A stretch of DNA of 64,000 bases from JAAXHB01 sp965221635 (lineage in GTDB: Bacteria > Actinomycetota > Acidimicrobiia > Acidimicrobiales > Aldehydirespiratoraceae), in contig OZ244902.1 of NCBI GenBank assembly GCA_965221635.1, positions 1,054,001 to 1,118,000 of the forward strand. Reading direction: 5' to 3'. Below the pieces are notes generated by a model. The model had not been told where the DNA came from and did no database searches. It saw only the letters and a program-made list of their open reading frames with translations. The translations under genes were made by a program, and so were the position numbers. This document shows positions 51,859 to 61,528 of the stretch, piece by piece (positions within the stretch are counted from its first letter, which is position 1; every line of letters starts with the position of its first letter).

Positions 51859-53964
51859 ATGCGACACATCCTGCTTTCGCGCCCAAGGACTGCTTCTGGA
51901 CGATCGCCCGGCCGGTTGGTGCTCGGCTGCGTTCTGGTGGCTATTGCCCTGATGGCGATGGGCTGTTCGGATCCCCTCTACCACGCCGGTGAGCTGGATG
52001 AGATTGCCGATGAACCGCAGGCCACCACCACAACAGCTTCGGATCCCGAGCCGGGGGACCCCGAGGACGAGGTCGAAGAATCCGACACTGAGGTGGACAC
52101 CGACGAACCCGAGGCCACCGATCCCGCCGACGCCGAGGGTGACGACGCCGAGGGTGACGATGCCGAAGACCAGGGTTCCGACGGTGACGGCGACCCAGGC
52201 GACGCCGCATCAACCGAGGCAGCCGCTCCGGCGCCACAAACGGCCACACCTTTGGCGCAGGTTGTGGCTCAATTGCGCCGCAACGCCGACGACTTCACCT
52301 ACGCGGTGGGTGAACACGGCGGCACCCTCACCTTCGCATCCATTGGGGAGCCGCTCACCTTCAACCGGGAGGTCGCCCGCGACTCCGCATCGGGCGAGAT
52401 TCTCGGGTACCTCTTCGAGGGCCTCACGCAGATCTCATGGCTGGACGACTCGGTCGAGCCGCGCCTTGCCACGAGCTGGGAGGCGTTCGACGGCGGGAGC
52501 CGCTGGGTGTTCAACCTTCGCGAGGACGTGACTTGGCACGACGGTGAGCCTTTCACCGCGCATGACGTGGAGTTCACGTTCAACCAGGTGATTTACAACG
52601 ACGACTTTCATGCGGCCTCACGGGCAGCGTTCGAGTTCCGCTTTGTCGACGCGGACACCGGGCAGTGGCAGGAATCCAACATGACCGTCACCGCGCTCGA
52701 CGACCACACCGTGCAGTTCAACCTGCCGGTGCCGCTGGCCCCGTTCCTGCGACAAATGGGAACGGCGATCTACCCGCGCCACATCCTCGAGCCCCACGTG
52801 GAGGCCGGCACCTTCACCGAGGCGTGGGGTATCGACACGGATCCTGGCGAGATCATCGGCACCGGCCCGTTCAGCATCGGCGAATTCACCCCCGGGGAGC
52901 GGATCGTGCTGAAACGCAACCCGAATTACTGGCTCACCGATTCCGACGGCGCCGCCCTGCCTTACCTGGACGAAGTGAGATGCGTGGTTGTGGACGACCT
53001 TGAAGCCACCGCGGAGGCGTTCCGTGAGGGCCAGTCCGATTACCTGGGCCTCACCGCTGCGCAGTTCCTGGAGTTCGAGCCTTTGCAGGAGTCCGGTGAC
53101 TTCACCATCAACCGTCGCGGCCCCGGATTCGGGTCGAGGATCTTCGGGTTGAACCTGAACCCCGGCACCAATGCCGACACCGGCGAGCCGTTCGTTGACC
53201 CCACCAAGCTGGCCTGGTTCAGCGACCTCGATTTCCGCCGTGCGGTGGCCCACGCCGTTGACCGCCAGGCGATCATCGACGACGTGGACTTCGGTCTGGG
53301 ATACGTGCAATGGTCTTCGGTGAGTCCCGCGGCGGGCGATTTCCACAACCCGGCCGTGAGGCAGTATCGCTACGACCCGAACACGGCGAACGCCATCCTC
53401 GACGGCCTTGGCTGGATCGACAGCGACGGCGACGACATCCGCGAGGACTCCGACGGCAACCCGATCTCGTTCACGCTGGTCACCAACACCGGCAACTCGG
53501 TGCGCGAACGGGTGGGCCTCGTGGTGCAGCAAGGCCTCACCGATATCGGACTCGACGTGGCCTTCGAGTTGATCGAGTTCCCGGATCTGGTTGACCGTCT
53601 CACCACCAACTACGACTGGGAAGCCATGATCGTGGGGTTCTCGGGTTCTCCGGATCCCCACGACGGGGTGACGTTGTGGCTGAGCCACGAAACCCTGCAC
53701 GTGTGGCATCCGATGCAACAAACACCGGCAACGCCCTGGGAGGCCGAAGTCGACCGGTTGTACACCCTGGCCGGTCAGGAACTCGACCGGGCCGCCCGCA
53801 TCGATCTGTACCACCAGGCCCAGGAGATAATCGCCGAGAACCTGCCGCTGATCTACACGTCCTTGCCGGAGCGTCTCAGCGCGGTGCGCAACACCCTGGC
53901 CAACACCACGCCCACCCTTTACGGGCAGTTCGACGTGCGTTACCTGTACCGCACCGACCTGTAG
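51859..53964 (+). CDS. ABC-type peptide/nickel-family solute-binding lipoprotein
   Basis: 701 residues from ATG 51859; an earlier in-frame start at 51811 is less likely. The signal ends with the lipobox MAMGC (C36). A ~90-residue acidic Glu/Asp/Thr linker follows. The periplasmic binding domain of SBP family 5 has ILGYLFEGLTQISWLDDSV, DVTWHDGEPFTAHDVEFTF, GTGPFSIGEFTPGERIVLKR and DFRRAVAHAVDRQAIIDDV. No permease or ATPase gene lies beside it, so it is an orphan receptor. Its position among amine-demethylation genes suggests an onium or peptide-like ligand, but family 5 ligands cannot be read from sequence. Confidence 0.88.
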   Translation: MRHILLSRPRTASGRSPGRLVLGCVLVAIALMAMGCSDPLYHAGELDEIADEPQATTTTASDPEPGDPEDEVEESDTEVDTDEPEATDPADAEGDDAEGDDAEDQGSDGDGDPGDAASTEAAAPAPQTATPLAQVVAQLRRNADDFTYAVGEHGGTLTFASIGEPLTFNREVARDSASGEILGYLFEGLTQISWLDDSVEPRLATSWEAFDGGSRWVFNLREDVTWHDGEPFTAHDVEFTFNQVIYNDDFHAASRAAFEFRFVDADTGQWQESNMTVTALDDHTVQFNLPVPLAPFLRQMGTAIYPRHILEPHVEAGTFTEAWGIDTDPGEIIGTGPFSIGEFTPGERIVLKRNPNYWLTDSDGAALPYLDEVRCVVVDDLEATAEAFREGQSDYLGLTAAQFLEFEPLQESGDFTINRRGPGFGSRIFGLNLNPGTNADTGEPFVDPTKLAWFSDLDFRRAVAHAVDRQAIIDDVDFGLGYVQWSSVSPAAGDFHNPAVRQYRYDPNTANAILDGLGWIDSDGDDIREDSDGNPISFTLVTNTGNSVRERVGLVVQQGLTDIGLDVAFELIEFPDLVDRLTTNYDWEAMIVGFSGSPDPHDGVTLWLSHETLHVWHPMQQTPATPWEAEVDRLYTLAGQELDRAARIDLYHQAQEIIAENLPLIYTSLPERLSAVRNTLANTTPTLYGQFDVRYLYRTDL

Positions 53965-54053
53965 CGGCTGCCGAAGGCGACCCCGAGGCACCCCCGAGCC
54001 GCCCAGTTGCGGGCGGTCTGAGCAACCCGGCCCGAGCCGCGCCGCGTCCTGAA

Positions 54054-54082
54054 GCCGCCGCTGTGGGCGGCGCGACAATTTT
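54054..54082 (+). terminator. Weak intrinsic terminator after the solute-binding protein
   Basis: GCCGCC (54054-54059) and GGCGGC (54066-54071) form a 6-bp stem with a 6-nt loop, followed within 8 nt by TTTT (54079-54082). A second stem CCGCCC/GGGCGG lies just upstream near 54000. Confidence 0.4.
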
Positions 54083-54108
54083 CCTCGACCCCGGCCCGTG
54101 TCACGAAC

Positions 54109-54114
54109 TACACT
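54109..54114 (+). promoter_or_regulatory. Candidate -10 element (TACACT) before the second FAD-GcvT gene
   Basis: TACACT fits TAnnnT. It lies 82 bp before ATG 54196, leaving a leader with a strong AGGAGGGG site, so this gene would be translated by the normal route. No good -35 is seen. Confidence 0.3.
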
Positions 54115-54195
54115 CCGAGGGCTCCAAGGCCGCGCACCGGTGGCGAAGGAGAACCGGCTCGGAGCCGCCAAGTTCGGGGTCGCACAGGAGGGGAA

Positions 54196-56640
54196 ATGGC
54201 TGATCAGGCGCGCTGCGTGATCGTGGGCGGGGGCGCAATGGGCGTGGGCCTCGCCTACTTTTTGGCTCACGAAGGCTGGACCGACACCGTGCTGGTGGAA
54301 AAGGGCGAACTCACCTCGGGTTCCACCTGGCACGCCGCGGGGCTGGTGCCCAACTTCATCGGTGATCTCAACATGGCCAAGGTGCATCAGCACGCCGTTG
54401 CCCTTTACCCCGAAATCGAACAGGAAACCGGCTTGTCGGCGGGGTGGCACGGCTGCGGCGCGATCCGCCTGGCCCGCACCGACGACGAGGTGGACTGGCA
54501 CCGCTACGTACACGCCATGCTCACCCAGATCGGCGTGGAGTCGCACCTGATCGGCCCCGACGAGATTCGCCGGCGTCACCCTCTGCTGGAGGACCTCAGC
54601 GACATCAAGGTCGGGTTCTTCACCCCTCACGACGGCTGGACCGACCCGTCGAGCTGCACGAACGCCATGGCCCGAGGCGCCCGACAACTTGGCTGCGATA
54701 TTCGCCGCCACACGCTGGTGTCGGACATGAGGCAGCTACCCGACGGTCGCTGGGAACTAACTCTTCGCCGCACCGACGGCGAGGAGTACACCATCGAGTG
54801 CGAGCACGTGGTGAACGCCGCCGGTCATTACGCCCCCCAGCTCGGGGCGATGGTGGGCCTCGACGTGCCGATCGTGTCGGTGATCCACCAGTACGTGGTC
54901 ACCGAAACGATGGACGCCATGGTTGACCTCGGGTTCGAGCCGCCGGTGGTGCGCGACCCCAGATCGTCTTGCTACTACCGCCGCGAGATCGACGGCCTGC
55001 TGGTGGGTCCCTACGAGATGTCGGACTCGGTGGTGTACGGAGTGAACGGCATCGACTGGGACCTGCACTTCCACCTCACCGGCGAGAGCGTGGAGCGCAT
55101 CGAGGAGTGCCTGGAGTACGCGGCGATGCGCATACCGGCCTTCGAGGAGGCGGGAATCAAACAAATCGTGTCCGGGCCGATCACCCACACCCCCGATTCG
55201 GGTTACCTGATGGGCCCGGCGCCGGGGTTGCACAACTACTGGCATTGCAACGGCGCGTCGATCGGCATCACCCAGGGCCCGGGTGCGGGCAAGTACCTGG
55301 CTCAGTGGATGGTTCACGGCCAAACCGAGATCAACGTGCGTGGCATGGATCCGCGTCGTTTCGGCGATCATTGCGGCCCGAAGTCGGTGTTCGCCATCGC
55401 CAAGGCGCATGACGAGTACCACGAGATGTACCAGGTGCGCCTGCCGGGTGAGTACCGCGACGCCGGTCGTCCCCAGAAAGTCACCCCAATCCACGACCGG
55501 CTCGACCGTCTTGGAGCCCAGTGGCAGGAGGTGTACGGCTGGGAACGTCCCCAGTACTTCTCGCCAGATGGCACACCCGAGAGTCATTCGTTCCGCCGGT
55601 CGAACGCGTTCGAGCGGATCGGCGAGGAGGTGCGAGGCGTGCGTGAGCGTGTGGGTGTGGCCGACCTCACCGCTTTCGCCAAGTTCGAGGTGACCGGCCC
55701 CGACGCTGCCCGACTGCTCGACAGGCTCTCGGCGAACCGGCTGCCCGCGGTGGGTGGCATCCGGTTGGTACACATGCTCACCGAACTCGGCGGCATCGAA
55801 TGCGAAATGACCATCGCCAGGGTTGCCGATGACCGCTTCTATCTGAGCTCCGCGGTGATGGGCCAAAGCCACGACCTGGACTGGCTGCGCGACCATGCCG
55901 AGCCGTCCATGGACGTGACCGTGACCGACGTGACCGATTCCACGGGGATCCTTGGGGTGACCGGCCCCCGCACACGTGACGTGCTGGCCCCGCTCGCCGA
56001 CGTGTCGCTGGCCAACAAGGATTTCCGGTGGCTCACCGTGAAGCCGGCAACGGTGGCCGGGGTGGGGTGCCTGGCGTTGAGGGTGAGCTACGCAGGCGAA
56101 CTGGGATGGGAGCTTCACTGCCCCCTCGACCGGCTCGACACCCTGTATGACGCGGTGGTTGCCGCTGGGGAGCCTCACGGGCTGGTGCATTTCGGGGCGT
56201 ACGCACTGAACGTGATGCGCATCGAGAAGGGTTACAAGGCGTGGGGCTCGGAACTCACCACCGAGATCACCCCTGTGGAGGCCCGCCTCGACCGGTTCGT
56301 GGACCTGTCCCGAGATTTCATCGGCGCCGACGTGGTGCGTGCCCGCGCCGCGCAAACCGAGCCGCTGTCGATGGTGCTGGTGTACTGCGAGGTGGACGCC
56401 GGCGACAACGACGTGCGAGGCAACGAACCGGCCTTCGGCGACGACGGCACGGTGATGGGCATTGCCACCAGCGGCGCCTGGGCGCACACGCTGGGTCGCA
56501 GCCTGGCGTTCGTGTACGTGGATCCCCGCTACGAGGCCCCCGGCTCCACCTTCGAGCTTGACCTTCTCGGTGAGCGGCGCCGTGCCACGGTGCTCGCCGA
56601 ACCGGCCTACGACCCGTCCAACGTGGCGCTGCGAGCATGA
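54196..56640 (+). CDS. Second FAD-dependent dimethylglycine-dehydrogenase-like protein with GcvT domain
   Basis: 814 residues. CVIVGGGAMGVGLAYFLA (~7-24) starts the FAD domain and H46 in TSGSTWHAAGL is the covalent FAD site. The C-terminal half (~430-800) is GcvT-like with LGWELHCPLDRL and VMRIEKGYKAWGSELTTEIT. AGGAGGGG lies next to ATG 54196. It is not a close copy of the 49084 protein: the first 100 residues differ at many positions, so the two probably use different methylated substrates. The MttB-like gene follows after 132 bp. Confidence 0.88.
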   Translation: MADQARCVIVGGGAMGVGLAYFLAHEGWTDTVLVEKGELTSGSTWHAAGLVPNFIGDLNMAKVHQHAVALYPEIEQETGLSAGWHGCGAIRLARTDDEVDWHRYVHAMLTQIGVESHLIGPDEIRRRHPLLEDLSDIKVGFFTPHDGWTDPSSCTNAMARGARQLGCDIRRHTLVSDMRQLPDGRWELTLRRTDGEEYTIECEHVVNAAGHYAPQLGAMVGLDVPIVSVIHQYVVTETMDAMVDLGFEPPVVRDPRSSCYYRREIDGLLVGPYEMSDSVVYGVNGIDWDLHFHLTGESVERIEECLEYAAMRIPAFEEAGIKQIVSGPITHTPDSGYLMGPAPGLHNYWHCNGASIGITQGPGAGKYLAQWMVHGQTEINVRGMDPRRFGDHCGPKSVFAIAKAHDEYHEMYQVRLPGEYRDAGRPQKVTPIHDRLDRLGAQWQEVYGWERPQYFSPDGTPESHSFRRSNAFERIGEEVRGVRERVGVADLTAFAKFEVTGPDAARLLDRLSANRLPAVGGIRLVHMLTELGGIECEMTIARVADDRFYLSSAVMGQSHDLDWLRDHAEPSMDVTVTDVTDSTGILGVTGPRTRDVLAPLADVSLANKDFRWLTVKPATVAGVGCLALRVSYAGELGWELHCPLDRLDTLYDAVVAAGEPHGLVHFGAYALNVMRIEKGYKAWGSELTTEITPVEARLDRFVDLSRDFIGADVVRARAAQTEPLSMVLVYCEVDAGDNDVRGNEPAFGDDGTVMGIATSGAWAHTLGRSLAFVYVDPRYEAPGSTFELDLLGERRRATVLAEPAYDPSNVALRA

Positions 56641-56772
56641 GCCGCGCCCGCTGCTCAGCGCCGTGGCCGGGGCAGCGCCAGTGGGCGTGGCAGCCGCTTC
56701 GCGGCGAGTGTGGCGGCCCGCCAGGTTGGGGCTCGGGCCGAGCTTGACCGATCCGACCTGATAGGAGTTGCC

Positions 56773-58410
56773 ATGGTCGAGTCGTCTGATTCTGTGCAGG
56801 GCGGCGCCGCGCCGGAGCCGTCCGGCAACACGGGCAACGCCTCCGCTTCGGGCGACCGACCGTCGGGCCGGGCCGCTCAGCGCAGCCGTCGTGGCGGTGG
56901 CGGTAGAGCCGGTCGCATCGCTGCCCGTCAGGCGCCGCTGGCGGCCGATGTGCGCCCTGTGCGGCCCGGACTTCCCGGAGGGCGCTTCACCCCCATGTCG
57001 GAAACCGACATGCAACAGGTTTACGACACCGCCTTGAACCTGCTCGAGGGCGTGGGAATGGGCTCACCCATAGACACCTTCGTTGATGTGGTGACAGCAG
57101 CGGGCGGCCACGTGGACGACGCGGGTCGGCTTCGTTTCCCTCGGGGTGTGGTGGAGCGAGCCATCGAGACGGCGGCCAAGGAATGGGTTTGGCACGGTTT
57201 CGACGACGACCGGTCGATCACCGTGGGCGGCAACCGGGTGCATTTCGGCACCGCGGGGGCGGCGGTGTTGATGCTCGATCATCTCACCACCCGTTTCCGG
57301 CCGTCCACCGCGGCCGACGTTTATGACTGTGCCCGGCTGGTGGACACGCTGGACAACATTCATTTCTTTGTGCGCACGGTGGTGGCCCGCGACGTGGAGG
57401 ATCCCCAGGAGCTGGATCTCAACACCGCGTTCGCGGCGATGTTGGGCACCACCAAACCGATAGGCACGTCGTGGTTCGGGCCCGAGCAGGTGTATCTCAC
57501 CGTGGACATGTTCGACATGGCGATGGGCGGGCCGGGCGAGTTCCGCAAGCGCCCGTTCGTGGCTGCCAACAACACGTTCGTGGTGCCGCCGTTGCGCTAC
57601 GCCGAGGAGTCGATCAAGGCAATGGTGGCCCAGGTTGAGCTGGGCATGCCCATCAATCTGTTGTCGGCGGGTCAGGCGGGCGCCACCTCACCCGCGGCGC
57701 TGGCCGGGTCGCTTGCGCAGGCCCTGGCCGAGTGCCTCTCCGCGCTCACGGTGGTGAACTTGATGTCTCCGGGGCATCCGTGTGTGATGGGCATGTGGCC
57801 CTTCGTTTCCGATTTGCGCACCGGTGCCATGAGCGGAGGATCCGGCGAGGAGGGAATCCTCAACGCCGCGGCGGCTCAGTTGGTGAACTGGATCGGCTTG
57901 CCGTCGGGGGTGGCCGCGGGGATGGCCGATTCGAAAGTGCCCGACAATCAGGCCGGATACGAGAAGTCGCTCAACGTGGCGTTGGCCGGTCACGCCGGGG
58001 CGAACCTGGTGTACGAGTCCGCCGGGATGCTGGGCAGCTTGTTGAGCTGTTCGTTGGAGGCGCTGGTGATCGACAACGACATGCTCGGTTCGATCAACCG
58101 CACCGTGCGTGGCATCGAGGTGAACGCCGACACGCTTTCCGAGGAACTGATCTTCGAGGTGGTGTCGGGGCCGGGGCACTTCCTGGGGTCGTCCCAAACC
58201 TTGCAGTTGATGCAGACCGAGTACATCTACCCGGTGATCGGCGATCGTGACACGCCCGACAACTGGGTGGACGCCGGCGCCCGCGACGCCCGCGAAATGG
58301 CCCACGACCATGTGAACCAGGTGCTGGCCACGCATCATCCAACCCATGTGCCACAGGAAGCGGTCAACCAGATCCGCGACCGCTACCCCATCTACCTAAA
58401 CGTCGGCTGA
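56773..58410 (+). CDS. Trimethylamine-methyltransferase-like (MttB superfamily) protein, non-pyrrolysine
   Basis: 545 residues from ATG 56773, which has TAGGAG about 7 nt upstream. After an Arg/Ser/Gly-rich start, the protein has the MttB barrel: LLEGVGMGSPIDTFVDVV, LDHLTTRFRPSTAADVYDC, GMPINLLSAGQAGATSPAAL and GMADSKVPDNQAGYEKSLN, the block around which pyrrolysine sits in archaeal MttB. There is no in-frame amber codon, so it belongs to the non-Pyl branch, which includes glycine-betaine methyltransferases. These need a corrinoid protein; none is seen in this window. Betaine or another quaternary amine is a likely substrate, by inference. Confidence 0.87.
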   Translation: MVESSDSVQGGAAPEPSGNTGNASASGDRPSGRAAQRSRRGGGGRAGRIAARQAPLAADVRPVRPGLPGGRFTPMSETDMQQVYDTALNLLEGVGMGSPIDTFVDVVTAAGGHVDDAGRLRFPRGVVERAIETAAKEWVWHGFDDDRSITVGGNRVHFGTAGAAVLMLDHLTTRFRPSTAADVYDCARLVDTLDNIHFFVRTVVARDVEDPQELDLNTAFAAMLGTTKPIGTSWFGPEQVYLTVDMFDMAMGGPGEFRKRPFVAANNTFVVPPLRYAEESIKAMVAQVELGMPINLLSAGQAGATSPAALAGSLAQALAECLSALTVVNLMSPGHPCVMGMWPFVSDLRTGAMSGGSGEEGILNAAAAQLVNWIGLPSGVAAGMADSKVPDNQAGYEKSLNVALAGHAGANLVYESAGMLGSLLSCSLEALVIDNDMLGSINRTVRGIEVNADTLSEELIFEVVSGPGHFLGSSQTLQLMQTEYIYPVIGDRDTPDNWVDAGARDAREMAHDHVNQVLATHHPTHVPQEAVNQIRDRYPIYLNVG

Positions 58411-58625
58411 CCCGAGACAAACCCCACGCGGGCTGATCCGACGCCTGCTCGAACGTGGGCTGCCGGGAGATCTGCTTGAACGTGGGCCGGCCCGGGACGT
58501 CCAGGCAGGCCGCTTGGGTGGTTCGCCCGGCTTGACCGCCAAACCGGCCAGCACTCCGTGCCCGCCAACACCCCGGCGCCGGGCGTTGGTCCGGCCCGTC
58601 CACCCCGGCCGGCGCCCCGGCGGGG

Positions 58626-58820
58626 CTATTCGATGATCTCTATGGCGTACTCGGGGCAGTTGTCGTAGGCCAGGCGTGCCTTGTCCTCGAGTTCGGCGGC
58701 GACCTCGCCGTCGTTCAGTTCGAAAGCGGTGCCTTCGTCGTCCACGTCGAACAGCTCCGGCGCCAGCATGTAACACCGGTTGTGCCCCTGGCATGCCTGC
58801 TGATCCACACGCACTCGCAT
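58626..58820 (-). CDS. 3Fe-4S-type ferredoxin
   Basis: 64 residues from ATG 58820 (MRVRVDQQACQGHNRCYM), with AGGAG six nt upstream; earlier in-frame starts are rejected. Cysteines C-x5-C (CQGHNRC) and the later CPEYAI Cys are the three ligands of a 3Fe-4S cluster, and the HN position replaces the fourth. Such ferredoxins feed P450s and other oxygenases. No P450 is in the window. The gene is convergent with the MttB-like gene and divergent from EF-G2. Confidence 0.88.
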   Translation of the reverse strand: MRVRVDQQACQGHNRCYMLAPELFDVDDEGTAFELNDGEVAAELEDKARLAYDNCPEYAIEIIE

Positions 58821-58972
58821 GGTTGGCTCCTGTGATCGGCCGATGGGATGGGTGCATTCTGCCGCCACCGGGGCCCGCAGCGTGGACGCAGGCCGTGGTG
58901 TGGGGTTATCGTCGCGTCCTGCCGCGGCCCGAAGGGTGCCGCGACCAGTCGCAATGAAGGGAGAACCCCACC

Positions 58973-61021
58973 GTGTCGCTGCCGAAAATCAGGAACGTCG
59001 TTCTGGTCGGTCACAACGGAAACGGCAAGACCAGCCTGGTGGAGGCCATGCTCTACCGGGCGGGTGTGATCCAGCGGCTGGGAAGGGTTCCCGACGGCAC
59101 GGCCCGCTGCGATTACGAACCCGAGGAAAAGGCCCGTCACCAGAGCCTGAGCCTCGCCACGGCGTGCTTCGAGTGGGCCGACCACAAGATGAACATCATC
59201 GACACCCCAGGCGCGGCGGATTTCATTTGCGAAGCCGTGAACGGTTTGCACGCGGCGGATCTGGCGGTGTTCGTGGTGGACGGCGTGTCCGGGGTGCAAG
59301 CCCAGGATCAGGTGCTGTGGCGCCACGCCGAACGGCTCGGTTTGCCCCGAATGATTTTCGTGAACGGACTCGACCGGGACAATTCCTCGTTCCGGCGCAC
59401 GTTGGAGAGTTTGCGGGACTGTTTCGGCGACAGGGTGGAGCCGGTGGAACTGCCGATCGGCAGAGAGTCCGAGTTTCACGCGATCGCCGACCTTGTGGCC
59501 GAACAGGCCCTGGACTACGCCAGCGGCGAGTCCAGCCCGGCGCCGATCCCCGATGAGGTTGCCTCCGCTGCCGAGGAGGGCCGCACCGAACTGCTGGAGG
59601 ACGTTGTGGAAGCCGACGACGATCTGCTCGAGCAGTACCTGGAGGGCATCGAACCAACAGTGGAACAACTCGAAGGGCTGATCCACACAGCGCTCGACGG
59701 CCTCGACGCGTTCCCGGTGTTGTGCGGTTCGGCCATCAAACCCATCGGCGTTGATCATCTGTTGAACTTCATCGTGAGCGTCGGCCCGGCGCCCGGCGAG
59801 CTCGGCCCAACCAACGCCCGGCGTGGCGACGAAGTTGTGGAAGTGGATTTCGACCCGGACGGGGATGCGCTGGCGGTGGTGTTCAACGTGCGCATAGACG
59901 ACTTCCTGGGCCAGATTTCTTGGCTGAAGGTGCTGTCGGGCACGATCCGCGCGGGGGACACTTTGGTGAACGCCCGCACCCGAGACAAGGAACGCCTACC
60001 GAACCTGGTTTCGCTCATCGGCGCCGAGCACAGCCCCGCGGAGTCGGCCTCCGCGGGTGACATCGTGGCGGTCACGAAACTGTCGGACACCGGCACCGGC
60101 GACACGCTCGGTGTTGACGCTTCGCTGGTGGTGCCGATCACTCCACCACCGCCGCCGGTGTACGGCGTGGCGATTCGTTCGGCCACCCCCGCGGGTGAGG
60201 ACAAGCTGGCCACGGCGTTGCGTCGTTTCGCCACCGAGGATCACAGCCTGGTGATCCGCCACGAGCCCACCACCCGTCAGACGATCCTGTCGGGCAGCGG
60301 CGAGACTCACATCCGGGTCACGCTCTCACGCCTGGATCGCATGGGCGTGAAATGCGAAACCGAGAAAATGCGCGTGGCCTACCTGGAAACGCTCGCGAAG
60401 ACTGCTGATGTCACCAGCAAGTTCAAGAAGCAAACCGGCGGCCATGGGCAGTTCGCCGTGGCGGCGGTTCGTTTTGAGCCCCTTGGCCGGGGTGAGGGCT
60501 TCGAGTTCGACAGCGAGGTCACCGGCGGGGCAATTCCGCGCAATCTGATACCTGCGGTTGGTGCGGGCATTTCCGACGCGATGGCCAACGGCGGCAAGTG
60601 GGGCTTTCCGCTGGTTGACCTTCGGGCGGTGTGCTACGACGGCAAGCACCATTCGGTGGACTCGTCGGAGATGAGCTTCAAGGTGGCCGGTTCGATGGCC
60701 TTGCGTGACGCGGTGGCTCAGGCCGGAAGCGCGGTGCTCGAACCGGTGAGCGTGGTGCGTGTGGAGGTGCCCGACAGCTACCAGGGCGACATTCTCGGCG
60801 ATTTGAACTCGCGGCGGGGCACCGTGCTGGGAACCGAGCCCGGCAACATGGCGGGCACAAGCATCATCACCGCGCACGTGCCCACCTCGGAGATCTTGTC
60901 CTACGTGATCGATTTGCGTTCGATGACCGGTGGCACGGGCACTTTCAGTGCGGAGCATCACGACTATCAGCCGCTGCCCAACGCGTTGTTGAACAGCGTG
61001 GTGGCCGATGAATCCGATTGA
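58973..61021 (+). CDS. EF-G2-like translational GTPase
   Basis: 682 residues of the elongation factor G architecture. G1 is LVGHNGNGKTSLVEAM and G3 MNIIDTPGAAD. The G4 site NKxD is altered to NGLD in FVNGLDRDN, a feature of the actinobacterial EF-G-like paralogs that are not the housekeeping translocase. Domains II to V follow (VVFNVRIDDFLGQISWLKVL, TEKMRVAYLETLAKTADV, GQFAVAAVRFEPL, AGSMALRDAVAQAGSAVLEP). GTG 58973 has AAGGGAG upstream. Possibly a ribosome rescue or stress factor. Confidence 0.9.
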   Translation: MSLPKIRNVVLVGHNGNGKTSLVEAMLYRAGVIQRLGRVPDGTARCDYEPEEKARHQSLSLATACFEWADHKMNIIDTPGAADFICEAVNGLHAADLAVFVVDGVSGVQAQDQVLWRHAERLGLPRMIFVNGLDRDNSSFRRTLESLRDCFGDRVEPVELPIGRESEFHAIADLVAEQALDYASGESSPAPIPDEVASAAEEGRTELLEDVVEADDDLLEQYLEGIEPTVEQLEGLIHTALDGLDAFPVLCGSAIKPIGVDHLLNFIVSVGPAPGELGPTNARRGDEVVEVDFDPDGDALAVVFNVRIDDFLGQISWLKVLSGTIRAGDTLVNARTRDKERLPNLVSLIGAEHSPAESASAGDIVAVTKLSDTGTGDTLGVDASLVVPITPPPPPVYGVAIRSATPAGEDKLATALRRFATEDHSLVIRHEPTTRQTILSGSGETHIRVTLSRLDRMGVKCETEKMRVAYLETLAKTADVTSKFKKQTGGHGQFAVAAVRFEPLGRGEGFEFDSEVTGGAIPRNLIPAVGAGISDAMANGGKWGFPLVDLRAVCYDGKHHSVDSSEMSFKVAGSMALRDAVAQAGSAVLEPVSVVRVEVPDSYQGDILGDLNSRRGTVLGTEPGNMAGTSIITAHVPTSEILSYVIDLRSMTGGTGTFSAEHHDYQPLPNALLNSVVADESD

Positions 61022-61361
61022 GGGCGCTGATCGGCGGGTTGTGAACCGGTTCGATCCGGCGGCCCCGTGGGTGTCGTCTCCGGGGGGCGGTGAGGAGTTC
61101 CTGCAACTGGATCGCGACCTGCAGTTGGGTGTGGGGTTTCACCTGTACCGAATGGCGCCCGGCACGAGTACCACACCTCACGAGCACACCGCCAGGGAGC
61201 ATTTCTTGGTGCTCGAGGGTGACCTGGTGGATCACGACGGGCACACCTATGTGCCCGGTGATGTGGTGATGCTCGAAAGGGGCACCCGTCACAACTCGCG
61301 CACGTCGCAAGGATGCGTGCTGGCAGTGTTCATAGAAACAATGGAACAAGAGCTGGCCTAA
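61008..61361 (+). CDS. Small cupin protein
   Basis: 117 residues. ATG 61008 overlaps the EF-G2 stop by 14 nt. The single cupin fold shows the metal motif HEHTAREHFLVLEGDL and the second block PGDVVMLERGTRHNSRT (H-x-H, E, H). Function could be sugar or hormone binding, or a dioxygenase; no substrate can be named. Overlap with EF-G2 indicates co-translation. Confidence 0.82.
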   Translation: MNPIEGADRRVVNRFDPAAPWVSSPGGGEEFLQLDRDLQLGVGFHLYRMAPGTSTTPHEHTAREHFLVLEGDLVDHDGHTYVPGDVVMLERGTRHNSRTSQGCVLAVFIETMEQELA

Positions 61362-61528
61362 CCCCAGACTCGTGGGTGGCGGCCGGGCCGGTTCACCTGC
61401 CGGGCCCGGTGCCGACAACAGTTCCGGAGGACTGCCGTGGGTGGCGCGCCAACGGGGTGCGTTGGTGCCGGTGGTCGGTGCGAGCGGGGCTGCGAGCGCT
61501 TTCCTCGGGAGACGGGTGGGTTGCGAGA

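Noticed and set aside
52618..57015. Very long minus-strand frames (about 700 residues each) opposite the solute-binding and FAD-GcvT genes
   Set aside because: They are antisense to genes with strong family motifs and have His/Arg/Gly-rich shadow composition with no domain.
56773..58410. Possible pyrrolysine-containing MttB
   Set aside because: No in-frame amber codon is present, and the block around the usual Pyl site reads straight through.
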